Source of the DNA: Rhodospirillales bacterium
GTDB taxonomy: Bacteria; Pseudomonadota; Gammaproteobacteria; Burkholderiales; Burkholderiaceae_D
NCBI GenBank assembly: GCA_903970305.1
Contig: CAJCID010000118.1
Location: 1 to 64,000 of the forward strand
Length of the DNA stretch: 64,000 nucleotides
Direction: 5' to 3'
The stretch's first letter is position 1, and every line of letters begins with the position of its first letter. The translations under genes were made by a program, and so were the position numbers. Below are positions 33,898 through 43,370 of the stretch, piece after piece. The notes under the pieces are model-generated. The model worked only from the letters and a program-made list of their open reading frames with translations. It made no database searches and was not told the origin of the DNA.

Positions 33898-34902
33898 ATG
33901 ATCGGCCTCGGCCTCCTGCTCCTTGCGATGCTCGGAGTGATCCTCGTCGCCTCGGAGCTCTTCACCAACGCGCTCGAACATCTTGGCGAAAAGCTCGGCA
34001 TCTCGGAAGGCGTCACGGGTTCGATCTTTGCAGCCGTCGGCACGGCGATGCCCGAGACCTTCGTACCCTTGCTCGCACTGGTCGCAGGAACCTCCGACGC
34101 CGCCGTCAACGAGGAGATCGGGGTCGGTGCAATCCTGGGTGCGCCCCTCATGCTCTCGACGCTCAGTACCTGGCTCGTGGCGCTGGGTGCCCTGCGTTCG
34201 CGCGGTCTGCGCGGCCGGATCACTCCCGAACCCGGCGGCTTGACGCGCGATCTGAACTTCTTCCTCATCGCCTTTGGCTTGGCCGCGCTGGCAATGTGGG
34301 TGCCCCACGGCAAGCTTTGGGCCCGCGCGGTCTTGGCCGCCCTGTTGGTTCTGCTCTACATTCTCTATGTGCGGGCTACGCTCAGAGCCTCAGGCGATCT
34401 GGTGCTCCAGGGTCATGGCACCGAAGCTCACCGGCCGATGCTGCTCGCACGCCTCGGACTGCCCACGAATTCAGCGAGCATCGCAGCCCAGCTCATACTC
34501 GGACTGGTACTCTTGATCGTGGGTGCGAAAGGATTCATCGGAGGCGTCCAGAGCGCAGCCAAGCTGCTTGGCATCTCCGCGTTACTCCTTTCGCTGTTGA
34601 TCATCCCGATTGCGACCGAACTTCCTGAAAAGATCAACAGCATCCTCTGGGTCGGCCGCGGCAAGGACACCCTCGCCCTGGGCAACATCACCGGCGCGAT
34701 GGTGTTCCAGGGCACGCTCCTGCCGGCGATCGGGATCATGCTGACCCCTTGGGTACCCCGTCCGGAGGTCTTGGGAGGTGTTGTCATCACGCTTCTTGGG
34801 GCAGGCTTGCTGCGCCTTCTCGCGCGGGGTTCGGGCCTGCCGATCTGGGCCCTGTTCGGCAACGGGATGCTCTATCTCGCCTATCTCGCCTATACGCTCT
34901 AG
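33898..34902 (+). CDS. CaCA-family Na+/Ca2+ or H+/Ca2+ antiporter-like protein
   Basis: 334 residues with about ten hydrophobic helices in two homologous halves. The alpha-repeats are GISEGVTGSIFAAVGTAMPE near the N-terminus and GISALLLSLLIIPIATELPE in the second half, each with the catalytic acidic residue. Ion specificity is not readable. The start directly follows a GC-rich gap after folE with no evident operon link. Confidence 0.85.
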   Translation: MIGLGLLLLAMLGVILVASELFTNALEHLGEKLGISEGVTGSIFAAVGTAMPETFVPLLALVAGTSDAAVNEEIGVGAILGAPLMLSTLSTWLVALGALRSRGLRGRITPEPGGLTRDLNFFLIAFGLAALAMWVPHGKLWARAVLAALLVLLYILYVRATLRASGDLVLQGHGTEAHRPMLLARLGLPTNSASIAAQLILGLVLLIVGAKGFIGGVQSAAKLLGISALLLSLLIIPIATELPEKINSILWVGRGKDTLALGNITGAMVFQGTLLPAIGIMLTPWVPRPEVLGGVVITLLGAGLLRLLARGSGLPIWALFGNGMLYLAYLAYTL

Positions 34903-34974
34903 GGAACCGAAAACGTCCCGTATTATTGGCGTCACGATGCTTGCAATGCTTGAACGTAAGTCAACAGACCAGTC

Positions 34975-35028
34975 CGGGATGAGCCGCCGACTCCATGCCC
35001 TCAGTTCCCGATAGACTCAGTCATCCCG
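34975..35028. promoter_or_regulatory. Inverted repeat in the leader of the 35044 gene
   Basis: CGGGATGA (34975-34982) and TCATCCCG (35021-35028) are perfect 8-bp arms separated by 38 bases, ending directly before AAAAAGGAG, the ribosome-binding site of the next gene. It could be a protein site or an RNA stem affecting initiation. Confidence 0.4.
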
Positions 35029-35043
35029 AAAAAGGAGTTCTGG

Positions 35044-36087
35044 ATGGTGCGTATTGTCCTATTTTCTATCCTCTGCCTCCACGCGGTCGCCGTCTTTGCT
35101 GAGATCGAGGATCCGATCGTCACCCTGCTGCGCCAAGAGACGGACCGATTCTCTGCTGCGGGCCAGCAAGGCGATGACAAGACCGTCGACCAGTTGACCG
35201 ACGACTACGTACTTTTTTCAGCCGGCGACGGAAGCGTGCAACGCGACCTGCATTTCGATGCGAAGGATACCCTCGCAGACGAGCTACGTGCGGCTACCGA
35301 GGCATTGCATGGGCCCGATCGCGTGCGAGCGCGTTTCAAGGCCGCACCGTCCGCTCTTTTCGTCGATGACACGGGCGCCTTGAATCACGAAAGCGATTTT
35401 CGCCATGGTCCTGCCACGGTGAGCGACTGGGTCTTGCACCACGACGGAAACGTGGCCGTGGCAAGCTTTAGCCTGCACTTTAATGAATCTCGATTCCTTG
35501 CCGTGGAGACCTGGGAGCATCGCGACGCGCAATGGCAGCTCATCGGCGGGCAAACCATTCCGCTGTATACCGACCCTCCTGTCATCGATCTGCCTGAAAC
35601 AGAACTCGATTCTTACGCCGCGATCTATTCAGCCGGCACGGGTTCTCGCGTAGCGATCACGCGAGACGGCCAAGGATTGTCGATGACGGTCCATGGAGCC
35701 AAGCAGCCGATTGAATTGAAGCCCTCGGCTCATGACCGATTTTTCACCCCGAATCAGCCGAGCGGATATCTTCGCGCAAGCACTGACTTTCAGAGGAATG
35801 CCGCCGGCAGTGTCACCGGGTTCACGAGGAACGGCATTCACTACGCGCGCATTGACCCGTCCGTTGCCGCGGCTCCAACTCCCCCGCCAACGCCCGGAGA
35901 ACTGAGACTTCGCGATTTTGTCGTGATCCATTCCGATGATGTGGCCATCGCGGCTTTCTATCATGACCGCGACACGCCCTACTATGGCCAGACGCTGCAC
36001 CAGACCTTTCGGTCGACGGAAACCTGGGTCAAACGGGGTGACACTTGGAAATTGATCTCCAGTCAAGGGCGACAAATTCCCAACTGA
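35044..36087 (+). CDS. Secreted protein with NTF2/SnoaL-like (DUF4440-type) features
   Basis: 347 residues with a signal peptide (IVLFSILCLHAVAVFA). Residues about 25-165 resemble a DUF4440/NTF2-like cone fold (VTLLRQETDRFSAAGQQGD ... TDDYVLFSAGDG ... VETWEHRDAQWQLIGGQ). A second similar pattern occurs at the C-terminus (VVIHSDDVAIAAFYH ... ETWVKRGDTWKLISSQ), so the gene may encode two such domains around a linker. AAAAGGAG precedes the ATG. Function unknown. It converges with the enamidase-like gene. Confidence 0.7.
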   Translation: MVRIVLFSILCLHAVAVFAEIEDPIVTLLRQETDRFSAAGQQGDDKTVDQLTDDYVLFSAGDGSVQRDLHFDAKDTLADELRAATEALHGPDRVRARFKAAPSALFVDDTGALNHESDFRHGPATVSDWVLHHDGNVAVASFSLHFNESRFLAVETWEHRDAQWQLIGGQTIPLYTDPPVIDLPETELDSYAAIYSAGTGSRVAITRDGQGLSMTVHGAKQPIELKPSAHDRFFTPNQPSGYLRASTDFQRNAAGSVTGFTRNGIHYARIDPSVAAAPTPPPTPGELRLRDFVVIHSDDVAIAAFYHDRDTPYYGQTLHQTFRSTETWVKRGDTWKLISSQGRQIPN

Positions 36088-36123
36088 GGCCGATGACGCG
36101 TCGGCTTTCAGACGGAGCCGCGC

Positions 36124-37329
36124 TCAGGGTGTCGAAACACTGGGCACCTGATGCGCCGGAGGTGTGTTGCGGCTGCGTTGACACTTGATGATGCCGTCGA
36201 TCATCACCATCCCCACCCCCGGCAGGTCCCCCAACCGGACACTCTCCAGCAGATCGCGCCCGGCCGAATGCTGTGCGCGATCCAGAAAGACGAGATCGGC
36301 CGGACGTCCGATTTCGATCAAGCCCTGTGCCAGGTTACGCATCCGGGCGGTGTTGCCCGTCGCGAAGCCGAACGCGATCTCGGCGGGCACGTCGGCTAAG
36401 CTGGACAGGAGCGCAATCATGCGCAGGATCCCAAGCGGCTGCACCCCCGATCCTGCCGGGCCGTCAGTCCCCAAGATGATCCGATGTGCACACTTGAGCT
36501 CGATCGCATGCCGCGCGGTCAAGAGCGCGATGCGCTCGTTGCCGTTGTGCACGAGTTCGAGTGCACGGGAGCTTCCTTCGCACAACGCGCAGACCTGCTC
36601 ATACGGAAGCGCGGTATGGCCCCCATTGACATGGCCGATGATGTCAGCATCAGCCTCGAGCACCACGTCTTTGTCGATCATTCCGGACCCGGGGATCGAT
36701 GGTCCTCCGGTGTGGATCGTGCTTTGAATACCGTATTGACGCGCCCAGCGCACCATCTGTGCCGCTTCGGCCCCCGCCTTGACGCTGCCCAACCCGATCT
36801 CGCCTAAGAGCTTCACGCCGGCTTCGGCCAGATCGCGGAAGTCCGACTCGACCATGCCCTGCTCGACGACGGGAGCACCTGCGTGGACCTTCACGCCTCC
36901 TCCCACACCGAGCGGGCGCATGTTCTCGAAGGCGCGCTGCGCCGTGATCGCCAAGGCCTTTAAGCCCACGATATCGCGTGGCCGTCCGGGCAGGTGCACC
37001 TCACCGGCGGAGATCATCGTGGTGACCCCTCCGTGCAGGCTCGACTCGATCCATCCGAGCTGACCCTGGCGTGGTGTCCAGTCGCCAAACACCGGGTGCA
37101 CATGCGAATCGATGAGGCCAGGCGCAAGCGCACTGCCATGACAGTCGATGATGCGTTGCGCACCGTCTGGATCGCAGTCCGCTGCGCGGCCGACTCGGGT
37201 GATGAGGCCCTCATCGATCAAGACCGTATCGGCATCGAGGATCGGATGATCGATGTCACCCGAGAGCAGCAGTCCGATGTTCTTGATCAACACCTTGCCC
37301 GAACGCTCGGGTCTCACTTCTACGGCCAT
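36124..37329 (-). CDS. Enamidase-like amidohydrolase
   Basis: 401 residues from ATG 37329, with GGAGAAG 6 bases upstream. It shares with Eubacterium barkeri enamidase (6-oxotetrahydronicotinate to 2-formylglutarate) the N-terminal IKNIG...SGDI, SSLHGGVTTMISAGE, PGRPRDIVGLKALAIT, HTGGPSIPGSG, HVNGGHTALP, GTDGPAGSGVQPLGILRM and the C-terminal DLPGVGMVMIDG and RNTPPA motifs. The zinc motif SHVHP and the catalytic Asp in GTDGP are intact. It is the last gene of the 13.5-kb minus-strand operon, 45 bp after livF, and gives the ring-opening step. Confidence 0.85.
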   Translation of the reverse strand: MAVEVRPERSGKVLIKNIGLLLSGDIDHPILDADTVLIDEGLITRVGRAADCDPDGAQRIIDCHGSALAPGLIDSHVHPVFGDWTPRQGQLGWIESSLHGGVTTMISAGEVHLPGRPRDIVGLKALAITAQRAFENMRPLGVGGGVKVHAGAPVVEQGMVESDFRDLAEAGVKLLGEIGLGSVKAGAEAAQMVRWARQYGIQSTIHTGGPSIPGSGMIDKDVVLEADADIIGHVNGGHTALPYEQVCALCEGSSRALELVHNGNERIALLTARHAIELKCAHRIILGTDGPAGSGVQPLGILRMIALLSSLADVPAEIAFGFATGNTARMRNLAQGLIEIGRPADLVFLDRAQHSAGRDLLESVRLGDLPGVGMVMIDGIIKCQRSRNTPPAHQVPSVSTP

Positions 37330-37374
37330 GCCACTTCTCCTCAAGGTGACGAACTCGACTCCGTGAGCGCGCCC

Positions 37375-38112
37375 TCAGACGCTCAGATAGGCCCGCCGCA
37401 CGGCCTCGTTTTCCGACAACTCCTGCATCGTGCCACTATAGCGAATCTGACCCTTCTCCAGAACATAGGCCCGATCCGAGACCCACTCGGCAAAATGGAG
37501 ATTCTGTTCCGAGAGCACGATGCTCACCCCGCGCTCGCGCAGTGCCTCGATCATCCGCGCCATCTGCTCGACGATCACCGGTGCAACGCCTTCGGAGGGC
37601 TCGTCAAGCAGGATCAGGTAGGGATTGCCCATCAAGGTTCGCGACACCGTCAGCATCTGCTGCTCACCGCCGCTCATCCGTTCGGCCTGGCGCGTCGTCA
37701 TCTCCCCCAGGTTGGGAAACAGCCGGTAGAGATCGGCCGGGGCCCAGACCGGAGCCTGGCTGCCGTCAGGCCAGTAGCGCGGCGCCTGCCGCCCCACTTC
37801 AAGATTCTCTGCGACAGAGAGGTCGGTAAAGATCCGCCTGTCCTCCGGCACATAGCCCAGGCCACCGCGCGCAATCCGAAAGGGCTCCACTGCGGTGATC
37901 GATCGACCCATGAAGACCACCTCGCCGCGGGTGTTTTCCAAAAGGCCCATGATGGCCTTGAATATCGTTGACTTGCCGGCCCCGTTACGCCCCATGAGCG
38001 CCACCACCTCGCCTCGGCGGACTTCGAAGTCGACACCGAATAGGATCTGCGCTGCGCCGTAGAAAGCCTCGAGCCCGGTAACCTTAAGGAGTGGATCACC
38101 GAGACGACTCAT
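37375..38112 (-). CDS. livF: LivF-like ABC transporter ATPase
   Basis: 245 residues. Walker A GRNGAGKST at about 42-50, the ABC signature RMSGGEQQM at about 144-152, and Walker B LILLDEPSEG at about 166-175. The length and the GLGYVPEDRRIF segment identify the LivF class of HAAT importers. It overlaps livG by 4 bp. With livG, livHM and the binding protein it should import the operon's substrate, presumably an N-heterocyclic carboxylate rather than an amino acid. Confidence 0.93.
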   Translation of the reverse strand: MSRLGDPLLKVTGLEAFYGAAQILFGVDFEVRRGEVVALMGRNGAGKSTIFKAIMGLLENTRGEVVFMGRSITAVEPFRIARGGLGYVPEDRRIFTDLSVAENLEVGRQAPRYWPDGSQAPVWAPADLYRLFPNLGEMTTRQAERMSGGEQQMLTVSRTLMGNPYLILLDEPSEGVAPVIVEQMARMIEALRERGVSIVLSEQNLHFAEWVSDRAYVLEKGQIRYSGTMQELSENEAVRRAYLSV

Positions 38113-38894
38113 AGCTGACCGGGCTCTGGACGGGCGGGCGCAACACGAAAGGTGCGACCCGTACCGAAGTAGACCTCCTGGACCTTGGGATGAGCGCGGA
38201 TCATCGCGCCATCCCCCTCGGCGATCAACTCGCCCCGGGCGAGGACAATCATCCGATCGGCATAGGCAAACACCGCGTCCATGTTGTGCTCGGTGAAGAG
38301 CACGGCCAAGCCGCGCGAGGCGACGAGGCTCTTGGTCAAATCCATGAGGGCGATGCGCTCGGCCGGAGCCATGCCAGCGGTCGGTTCATCCATCAGGAGC
38401 AGACGCGGATCGTTCCCCAGGGCGATGGCCAACTCCAGGCGCTTCACGTCGCCATAGGCGAGAATGCCCGCCGCTCGCTCGGATTGGTCGGCCATGCCCA
38501 CGAGATCCAGGAGAGCCAAGGCGCGCGCACGCTCGAAACTGGCCAGCGGCCGGACCATGCGATAGAGCTGATGGGCATGGGAGAGCAGCGCCATCTGCAC
38601 GTTCTCGAGGACCGTCAAGGAAGCGAACGTGGCGCTGATCTGAAAGGTCCTCGAGACACCCATGCGCCAGATGCGGCGTGGGTGCAATCCCGTGAGATCA
38701 CGCCCTTCGAAGAGAATCGAGCCCCGATCGGGGGTGATCTGTCCGTTCAACAGATTAAAGCAGGTCGACTTGCCTGCCCCATTGGGTCCCAAGAGAGCGA
38801 GGATCTCCCCGGCGGCGAGATCGAATGAGACATCCTCGAGGGCCATGACACCACCGAAGGACTTTGAGAGGTGTCGCACGCAAAGCAGGCTCAT
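38109..38894 (-). CDS. livG: LivG-like ABC transporter ATPase
   Basis: 261 residues from ATG 38894, which overlaps the livHM stop (ATGA). The frame is open further upstream but is antisense-like inside livHM. Walker A is GPNGAGKST, the LivG-specific FNLLNGQITPDRGSILF and GVSRTFQISATFASLTV follow, then Walker B LLLMDEPTAGMAP. The ABC signature LSGG is degenerate here (ILAYGDVKRLE in place of LSYGDQRRLE), normal for LivG. Confidence 0.93.
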   Translation of the reverse strand: MSLLCVRHLSKSFGGVMALEDVSFDLAAGEILALLGPNGAGKSTCFNLLNGQITPDRGSILFEGRDLTGLHPRRIWRMGVSRTFQISATFASLTVLENVQMALLSHAHQLYRMVRPLASFERARALALLDLVGMADQSERAAGILAYGDVKRLELAIALGNDPRLLLMDEPTAGMAPAERIALMDLTKSLVASRGLAVLFTEHNMDAVFAYADRMIVLARGELIAEGDGAMIRAHPKVQEVYFGTGRTFRVAPARPEPGQL

Positions 38895-40828
38895 CGCACC
38901 ACCGGCGGCACGACCGGGCTCCCCTTGGCGCCCGCTCGGGCCGGGTGTCGCGCTCGCCAGAGCTGCCATTGCTGCCAGATACCTGCGATGCCGTTGGGAA
39001 ACGCCAGAACCAGCACCAGTATCGTGATGCCCAGCCAAAAGCGCCAATAGTCCGTCACCCGCGTCGCGGTGTCGGCAAGCCAGGTGAAGAGCGCCGCGCC
39101 GACCCACGGTCCGGCCAGGGTCTGAACACCTCCTAAGAGCACCATGACCAGGCCGTCGATCGACCGGTTCACATACAGGACATCCGGTGAGATGCTGCCC
39201 TTGGAGAAGGCATAGAGGGCGCCTGCCATGCCACAAAACAGGCTCGCAGCCACAAAGGCGGCCCACTGTACGGCGCGGACATCAATGCCGATCGCCTCAG
39301 CGCGCAGCGGCGAGTCCCGGCAGGCGCGCACTGCCGTGCCAAAGGGCGCAAAGAGAATGCGTCGCAAGAGCAAGATGCCCGCCAGGACAAGGCTTAGGGT
39401 CAGATAGTAATAATGGGCCGCTGAGGCGAGCCAGGCCGCCGGCCAGATGCCCACAAGACCGTTGCTGCCACCGGTGACACTGTCCCACTGGTACACCACC
39501 GACCAGGCGATCTGGGCAAAAGCCAGAGTGAGCATGGCCAGATAGATACCGGAGAGCCGCACCGAGAACCAGCCAAAGAGGATCGCACCGAGCCCCGCGA
39601 TGAGAGGACCGGCGCAAAGCGCGAGTTCCATCGGCACCGAGCCGAGTTTGAAGAAGAGCGCAGCGCCGTAGGCGCCGAGCCCGAAATAGGCGGCGTGGCC
39701 AAACGAATGCATCCCGCCTGGCCCGACCAGAAAATAAAGGCTCGCCGCAAAAAGAGCAGCGATCAACATCTCGATGACGAGCACGGTCAGGTAGGGATAC
39801 CAATGGGCCAAAGGCGGCACCAAGGCCAGTAGCATCATGAGACCGATCCCAAGGTGCCGTGCGGTCCGGGTGGACGGCAGAAGCGGTGGTTCGATATGGG
39901 CTAGAGCGCGCACCGGGGCGAGCGCCCGACCCATGAGTCCGAAGGGCTTTGCGATCAGGATCACGGCCATGACGAGAAACTCCGCGACCAGCGTGAGCTT
40001 CGCAAATGAGAAGACATGCCCCCAGAGGGTCACATCACCCAAGGCCACGCAGACCGCCTTCAATTCACCGATCAAAAGTGCGGCCAGAAACGCCCCGGGA
40101 ATCGAGCCCATACCTCCCACGACGACAACGACGAAGGCGCTGCTGATGCTCTCCAGATCGAGTCCGAGGCTGGCGGGCATGCGCGGGCCCTGCAACGCGC
40201 CGGCAAGCCCCGCAAGAAAGGAGCCGAGCGCGAAGACGCCCGTGAAGAGCCACGCCTGGTTGATACCCAACGCCGCAGCCATATCCCGGTCCTGGGTCGC
40301 CGCGCGGATCAGTGTTCCCCAGCGGGTGCGATGCAGTACCAGCCAGAGGGCCGCGAGGACAATGGGTCCGCAAGCGATCAAGACCAGGTCATATTCGGGA
40401 AAGCGCCGGCCGAGGATCTCGATGGCCGCGCCCAGATGGGGAGCACGCGCGCCAAAAAGGTCGTCCGGGCCCCACAGATAGAGCGTCGTATCCTTGATGA
40501 CCAGCACCAGTGCAAAGGTCGCCAGCAATTGCAGCAGCTCAGGAGCGCCATAGATACGCCGCAAGACCACGACCTCAAGAACCGTGCCGACGAGCGCCAC
40601 GCAGAGGGCCGCGGCCATGATGCCTCCCCAGAAACCGGCTGCGCTCGGACCCAAGGCACGCACGATCGAATAGGCGAGATAGATCCCCAGCATGAACATC
40701 GAGCCGTGGGCGAAGTTCACCACCCGGGTCACGCCGAAGATCAAGGACAGTCCGGCGGCGACGAGGAACAGCCCAGACGCGTCCGCAAGGCCATTGAGCA
40801 ACTGAACGGCCCATGCTGAGAGGCTCAT
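38891..40828 (-). CDS. LivH-LivM fused ABC permease
   Basis: 645 residues. The N-terminal half (about 1-290) is LivH-like (LFLVAAGLSLIFGVTRVVNF, GLDLESISSAFVVVVVGGMG), and the C-terminal half (about 310-630) is LivM-like (GGMHSFGHAAYFGLGAYGAA, LGAILFGWFSVRLSGIYLAM). In the classical Liv system these are two genes. Fused forms exist but are less common. About 15-17 membrane helices. The start follows the binding-protein gene by 42 bp. Confidence 0.9.
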   Translation of the reverse strand: MSLSAWAVQLLNGLADASGLFLVAAGLSLIFGVTRVVNFAHGSMFMLGIYLAYSIVRALGPSAAGFWGGIMAAALCVALVGTVLEVVVLRRIYGAPELLQLLATFALVLVIKDTTLYLWGPDDLFGARAPHLGAAIEILGRRFPEYDLVLIACGPIVLAALWLVLHRTRWGTLIRAATQDRDMAAALGINQAWLFTGVFALGSFLAGLAGALQGPRMPASLGLDLESISSAFVVVVVGGMGSIPGAFLAALLIGELKAVCVALGDVTLWGHVFSFAKLTLVAEFLVMAVILIAKPFGLMGRALAPVRALAHIEPPLLPSTRTARHLGIGLMMLLALVPPLAHWYPYLTVLVIEMLIAALFAASLYFLVGPGGMHSFGHAAYFGLGAYGAALFFKLGSVPMELALCAGPLIAGLGAILFGWFSVRLSGIYLAMLTLAFAQIAWSVVYQWDSVTGGSNGLVGIWPAAWLASAAHYYYLTLSLVLAGILLLRRILFAPFGTAVRACRDSPLRAEAIGIDVRAVQWAAFVAASLFCGMAGALYAFSKGSISPDVLYVNRSIDGLVMVLLGGVQTLAGPWVGAALFTWLADTATRVTDYWRFWLGITILVLVLAFPNGIAGIWQQWQLWRARHPARAGAKGSPVVPPVVR

Positions 40829-40870
40829 CGCTGGCCCCTGCCTTGTTGCGCGGCGTGTCTTGTCACCGCC

Positions 40871-42076
40871 TCATTCTGCCGGACGCAGTTTCTTGACCTC
40901 GGCATCGGATGGCTGCACGCTCGCGCCATCGATGAAAGTGAAATTCACCATCACGCCCTTGCCGTCGCGCACAGCGGTTCGACCGACATAGGTGCCCATG
41001 GTCGACTGGTTGTCCTGGGGACGATAGACGATGTGGCCCAGGGGCGTATTGACTTCGAGGCCGCGAAAGGCGGTGATCAGCTTTTCCGTGTCCACGCTGC
41101 CAGCCTTTTTCAGCGCCGCGGCGATCGACATCACCGAGGCATAGCCCACCACCGAGCCCAGCCGCGGGTAGTCGTTGTACTTTTTCCGATAGGCCTCGAG
41201 AAACCGCGTGTTTTCGGGGGTGTTGATCGCATACCAGGGATAACCGGTCACGATCCAGCCGACTGGCGCTTCGGCGCCCAAGGGATCGAGGTACTCGGGC
41301 TCGCCGGTCAGAAGCGAGACGACATCACGCCCTTCGAAGAGCCCGCGGGTATTGCCCTCGCGCACCAATTTGCCCAGGTCCGCGCCGAAGAGAACATTGA
41401 AGAGGGCGTCGGGCTTGGCGTCCGAGAGGGCCTGGACGACCGGGCCGGCCTCGAGTTTGCCCAGCGGCGTGGCCTGTTCGCTGACAAACTCGATGTCCGG
41501 CTGGGCCTCCTTCATCAGCTTCTTGAAGGTCGCCACCGCCGACTGGCCGTATTCGTAGTTCGGATAGACGAGCGCCCAGCGCTTCTTCTTGAGCTTCACC
41601 GCCTCGGGAACGAGCATGGCCACCTGCATGTAGGTCGAAGGTCTCAGGCGATAGGTGTAGTGATTACCTTCCTGCCAGACAATCTTGTCCGTCAGCGGTT
41701 CGGCAGCCAGATAAAGCACGTGATGCTGCTTGGCGTAGTCGGACAGCGCAAGCCCGGTATTCGACAGAAATCCGCCAAACAGAAGGACCACGTTCTCGCC
41801 GGTCACGAGTTCCTCGGCCACGCGCACCGAGTCGCCAGGCGTGCCATTGTCGTCGCGCGAGACGACCTCCAGCTTCTTGCCGAGGAGTCCACCTTGCGCG
41901 TTGATCTCATCAACAGCCATCTCCCAGCCGCGCTTATACGGTTCAAGAAACGCTGGCTGCGCCTTGTAGCTATTGATCTCACCGATCTTGATGACCTCCT
42001 GTGCGGGGGCCGACACCGTCAGACCCAGGGTCAGGCCGGCCAGGATCATTCGCGTTAGCGTCAGAGTCGCTCTCAT
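40871..42076 (-). CDS. Periplasmic substrate-binding protein (HAAT/branched-chain amino-acid type)
   Basis: 401 residues with a signal peptide (RMILAGLTLGLTVSAPA). The mature part has the leucine-binding-protein fold (IKIGEINSYKAQPAF, AVDEINAQGGLLGKKLEVVS, YPNYEYGQSAVATFKKL). Such proteins in catabolic operons commonly bind aromatic or heterocyclic acids. It lies between the AA_synth gene (67 bp upstream in transcription) and livHM. Confidence 0.9.
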   Translation of the reverse strand: MRATLTLTRMILAGLTLGLTVSAPAQEVIKIGEINSYKAQPAFLEPYKRGWEMAVDEINAQGGLLGKKLEVVSRDDNGTPGDSVRVAEELVTGENVVLLFGGFLSNTGLALSDYAKQHHVLYLAAEPLTDKIVWQEGNHYTYRLRPSTYMQVAMLVPEAVKLKKKRWALVYPNYEYGQSAVATFKKLMKEAQPDIEFVSEQATPLGKLEAGPVVQALSDAKPDALFNVLFGADLGKLVREGNTRGLFEGRDVVSLLTGEPEYLDPLGAEAPVGWIVTGYPWYAINTPENTRFLEAYRKKYNDYPRLGSVVGYASVMSIAAALKKAGSVDTEKLITAFRGLEVNTPLGHIVYRPQDNQSTMGTYVGRTAVRDGKGVMVNFTFIDGASVQPSDAEVKKLRPAE

Positions 42077-42143
42077 TGTTTTCCTTCAAGTCACAGCCCA
42101 AGAATCGCCCGCGCCAGCGCGGGTTTTCGCCCAAAGAGAACCG

Positions 42144-42728
42144 CTATCGTAGCCCGTCCTCGCCTTTGATCTCATGTGGTTGCAGCCCCCCCACGCGCGC
42201 CAGCGGCCGACCGCTGTCGGTCACCGCCACGGCCACGACGATCTCGTTGGCGCGCGGCGCGTCAGCGATGCGCACCTCGATCGCATCGAAGTGGCTGCGC
42301 ACATAGGCGGCGTCCTTGTGGCCCAGGGGTACGTCGATCGCCGTGCCAAGGCCGCCGATTTTCTTGGCCGAGGGAACCAGCGCAGCGCCCTTTTCGAGCA
42401 CCCGGCGCAGCGGCTGACCCAGCTTGGGGTGCAAGATCGCGGCGGCATGTTCGATCTCGCCCGCCTCTCCAACGATGGCGGCCTTGCCATAACTTTGGGC
42501 ATCGCCTGGCCTGATGCCCAAGGCGTCGACGCACTTCTGGCCGAGCAACTCACCCAACTCGGCACCGATCTCCGAGAGCAGATCCAGATCGGTCACAAAG
42601 CGGCTGGCAAACGGATTCTCGATGGCCGCAAGCGCGACGGCACGGCGTGTGGGTGGATCGATCTTCTGCCCCATCTCCATGCGGACCTCATCAACGATCA
42701 CGACGAGTTTTCGTATCTTCGCAGCCAT
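42144..42728 (-). CDS. AA_synth-family protein (PF06684-type), copy 1
   Basis: 194 residues. It resembles copy 2 next to it in overall pattern: N-terminal KIRKLVVIVDEVRMEMG, middle AAAILHPKLGQPLRRVLEKGAALVPSAKKIGG (quoted in part), and C-terminal YVRSHFDAIEVRIADAPRANE plus VGGLQPHEIKGEDGLR. The family name reflects early guesswork; no enzymatic activity is established to my knowledge. The operon context suggests a hydrolase or isomerase in heterocycle breakdown. The start ATG 42728 lies 51 bp after copy 2. Confidence 0.8.
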   Translation of the reverse strand: MAAKIRKLVVIVDEVRMEMGQKIDPPTRRAVALAAIENPFASRFVTDLDLLSEIGAELGELLGQKCVDALGIRPGDAQSYGKAAIVGEAGEIEHAAAILHPKLGQPLRRVLEKGAALVPSAKKIGGLGTAIDVPLGHKDAAYVRSHFDAIEVRIADAPRANEIVVAVAVTDSGRPLARVGGLQPHEIKGEDGLR

Positions 42729-42752
42729 TAGTCGCCCCTTGCCTCCAGCCGT

Positions 42753-42780
42753 TTGCCCCGAGCCCCTTGCCCCGAGCCCC
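42753..42780. repeat. Perfect 14-bp tandem duplication between the two AA_synth genes
   Basis: TTGCCCCGAGCCCC occurs twice head to tail (42753-42766 and 42767-42780), in the 51-bp intergenic spacer and touching the stop codon of the upstream copy. Probably a recent slippage event. Confidence 0.85.
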
Positions 42781-43370
42781 TAACGGAGCCCGTCCTGTCC
42801 CTGGATCGCGTTCTTGCTCAATCCACCCACCCGGGCGTGGATCCGTGCGCCGGTCGTCATGACGAGTATATAGATGAGCTCATCGGCTCTGGGCGCACCG
42901 GGCACACCGACTTCCATCGCATCGAAATGGCTGCGCACATAGCTCGCGTTGACATGGGTGATGGGCACGTCCAGGCGCGCCCCAGGGGCACCGACCTTCT
43001 TGGCCGAAGGCACGATGGCGTTGCTCGGCACGCCCTCGGAACTGAGCACTTCGCGCATCGCATAGCCTCCCGGGACATGCCAGAGTGCGCCATGTTCGAG
43101 CTCACCCCCTGCGCCTACGATCGCGCCTTTGCCATACCCCTCGATCGCCTTGGCCCCGGTCCCGAGGCCCGCGATCAGCGCACGCGCGAGTTCCATGCCC
43201 AGCGGCTTTAGAGCATCCATCATCGGTACGATATCCGGCTCGTAGCGGCCGGCATAGGGATTGGTGAGGACGACAGCGATCGCGCCGCGCATCGCGGGGT
43301 GGCCAGAAGGCGGCCCGAACTCGTGGTGGATGGTCTCGATCTGCATCCAGCGTCTGCGCTCCTCGATCAT
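42780..43370 (-). CDS. AA_synth-family protein (PF06684-type), copy 2
   Basis: 196 residues with EERRRWMQIETIHHEFGPPSG at the N-terminus, AIVGAGGELEHGALWHVPGG and SNAIVPSAKKVGAPGARLDVP in the middle, and YVRSHFDAMEVGVPGAPRADE plus ARVGGLSKNAIQGQDGLR at the C-terminus (the last two nearly shared with copy 1). The paralogues probably form a heteromer or act on successive intermediates. The start overlaps the UPF0280 stop by 4 bp. Confidence 0.8.
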   Translation of the reverse strand: MIEERRRWMQIETIHHEFGPPSGHPAMRGAIAVVLTNPYAGRYEPDIVPMMDALKPLGMELARALIAGLGTGAKAIEGYGKGAIVGAGGELEHGALWHVPGGYAMREVLSSEGVPSNAIVPSAKKVGAPGARLDVPITHVNASYVRSHFDAMEVGVPGAPRADELIYILVMTTGARIHARVGGLSKNAIQGQDGLR

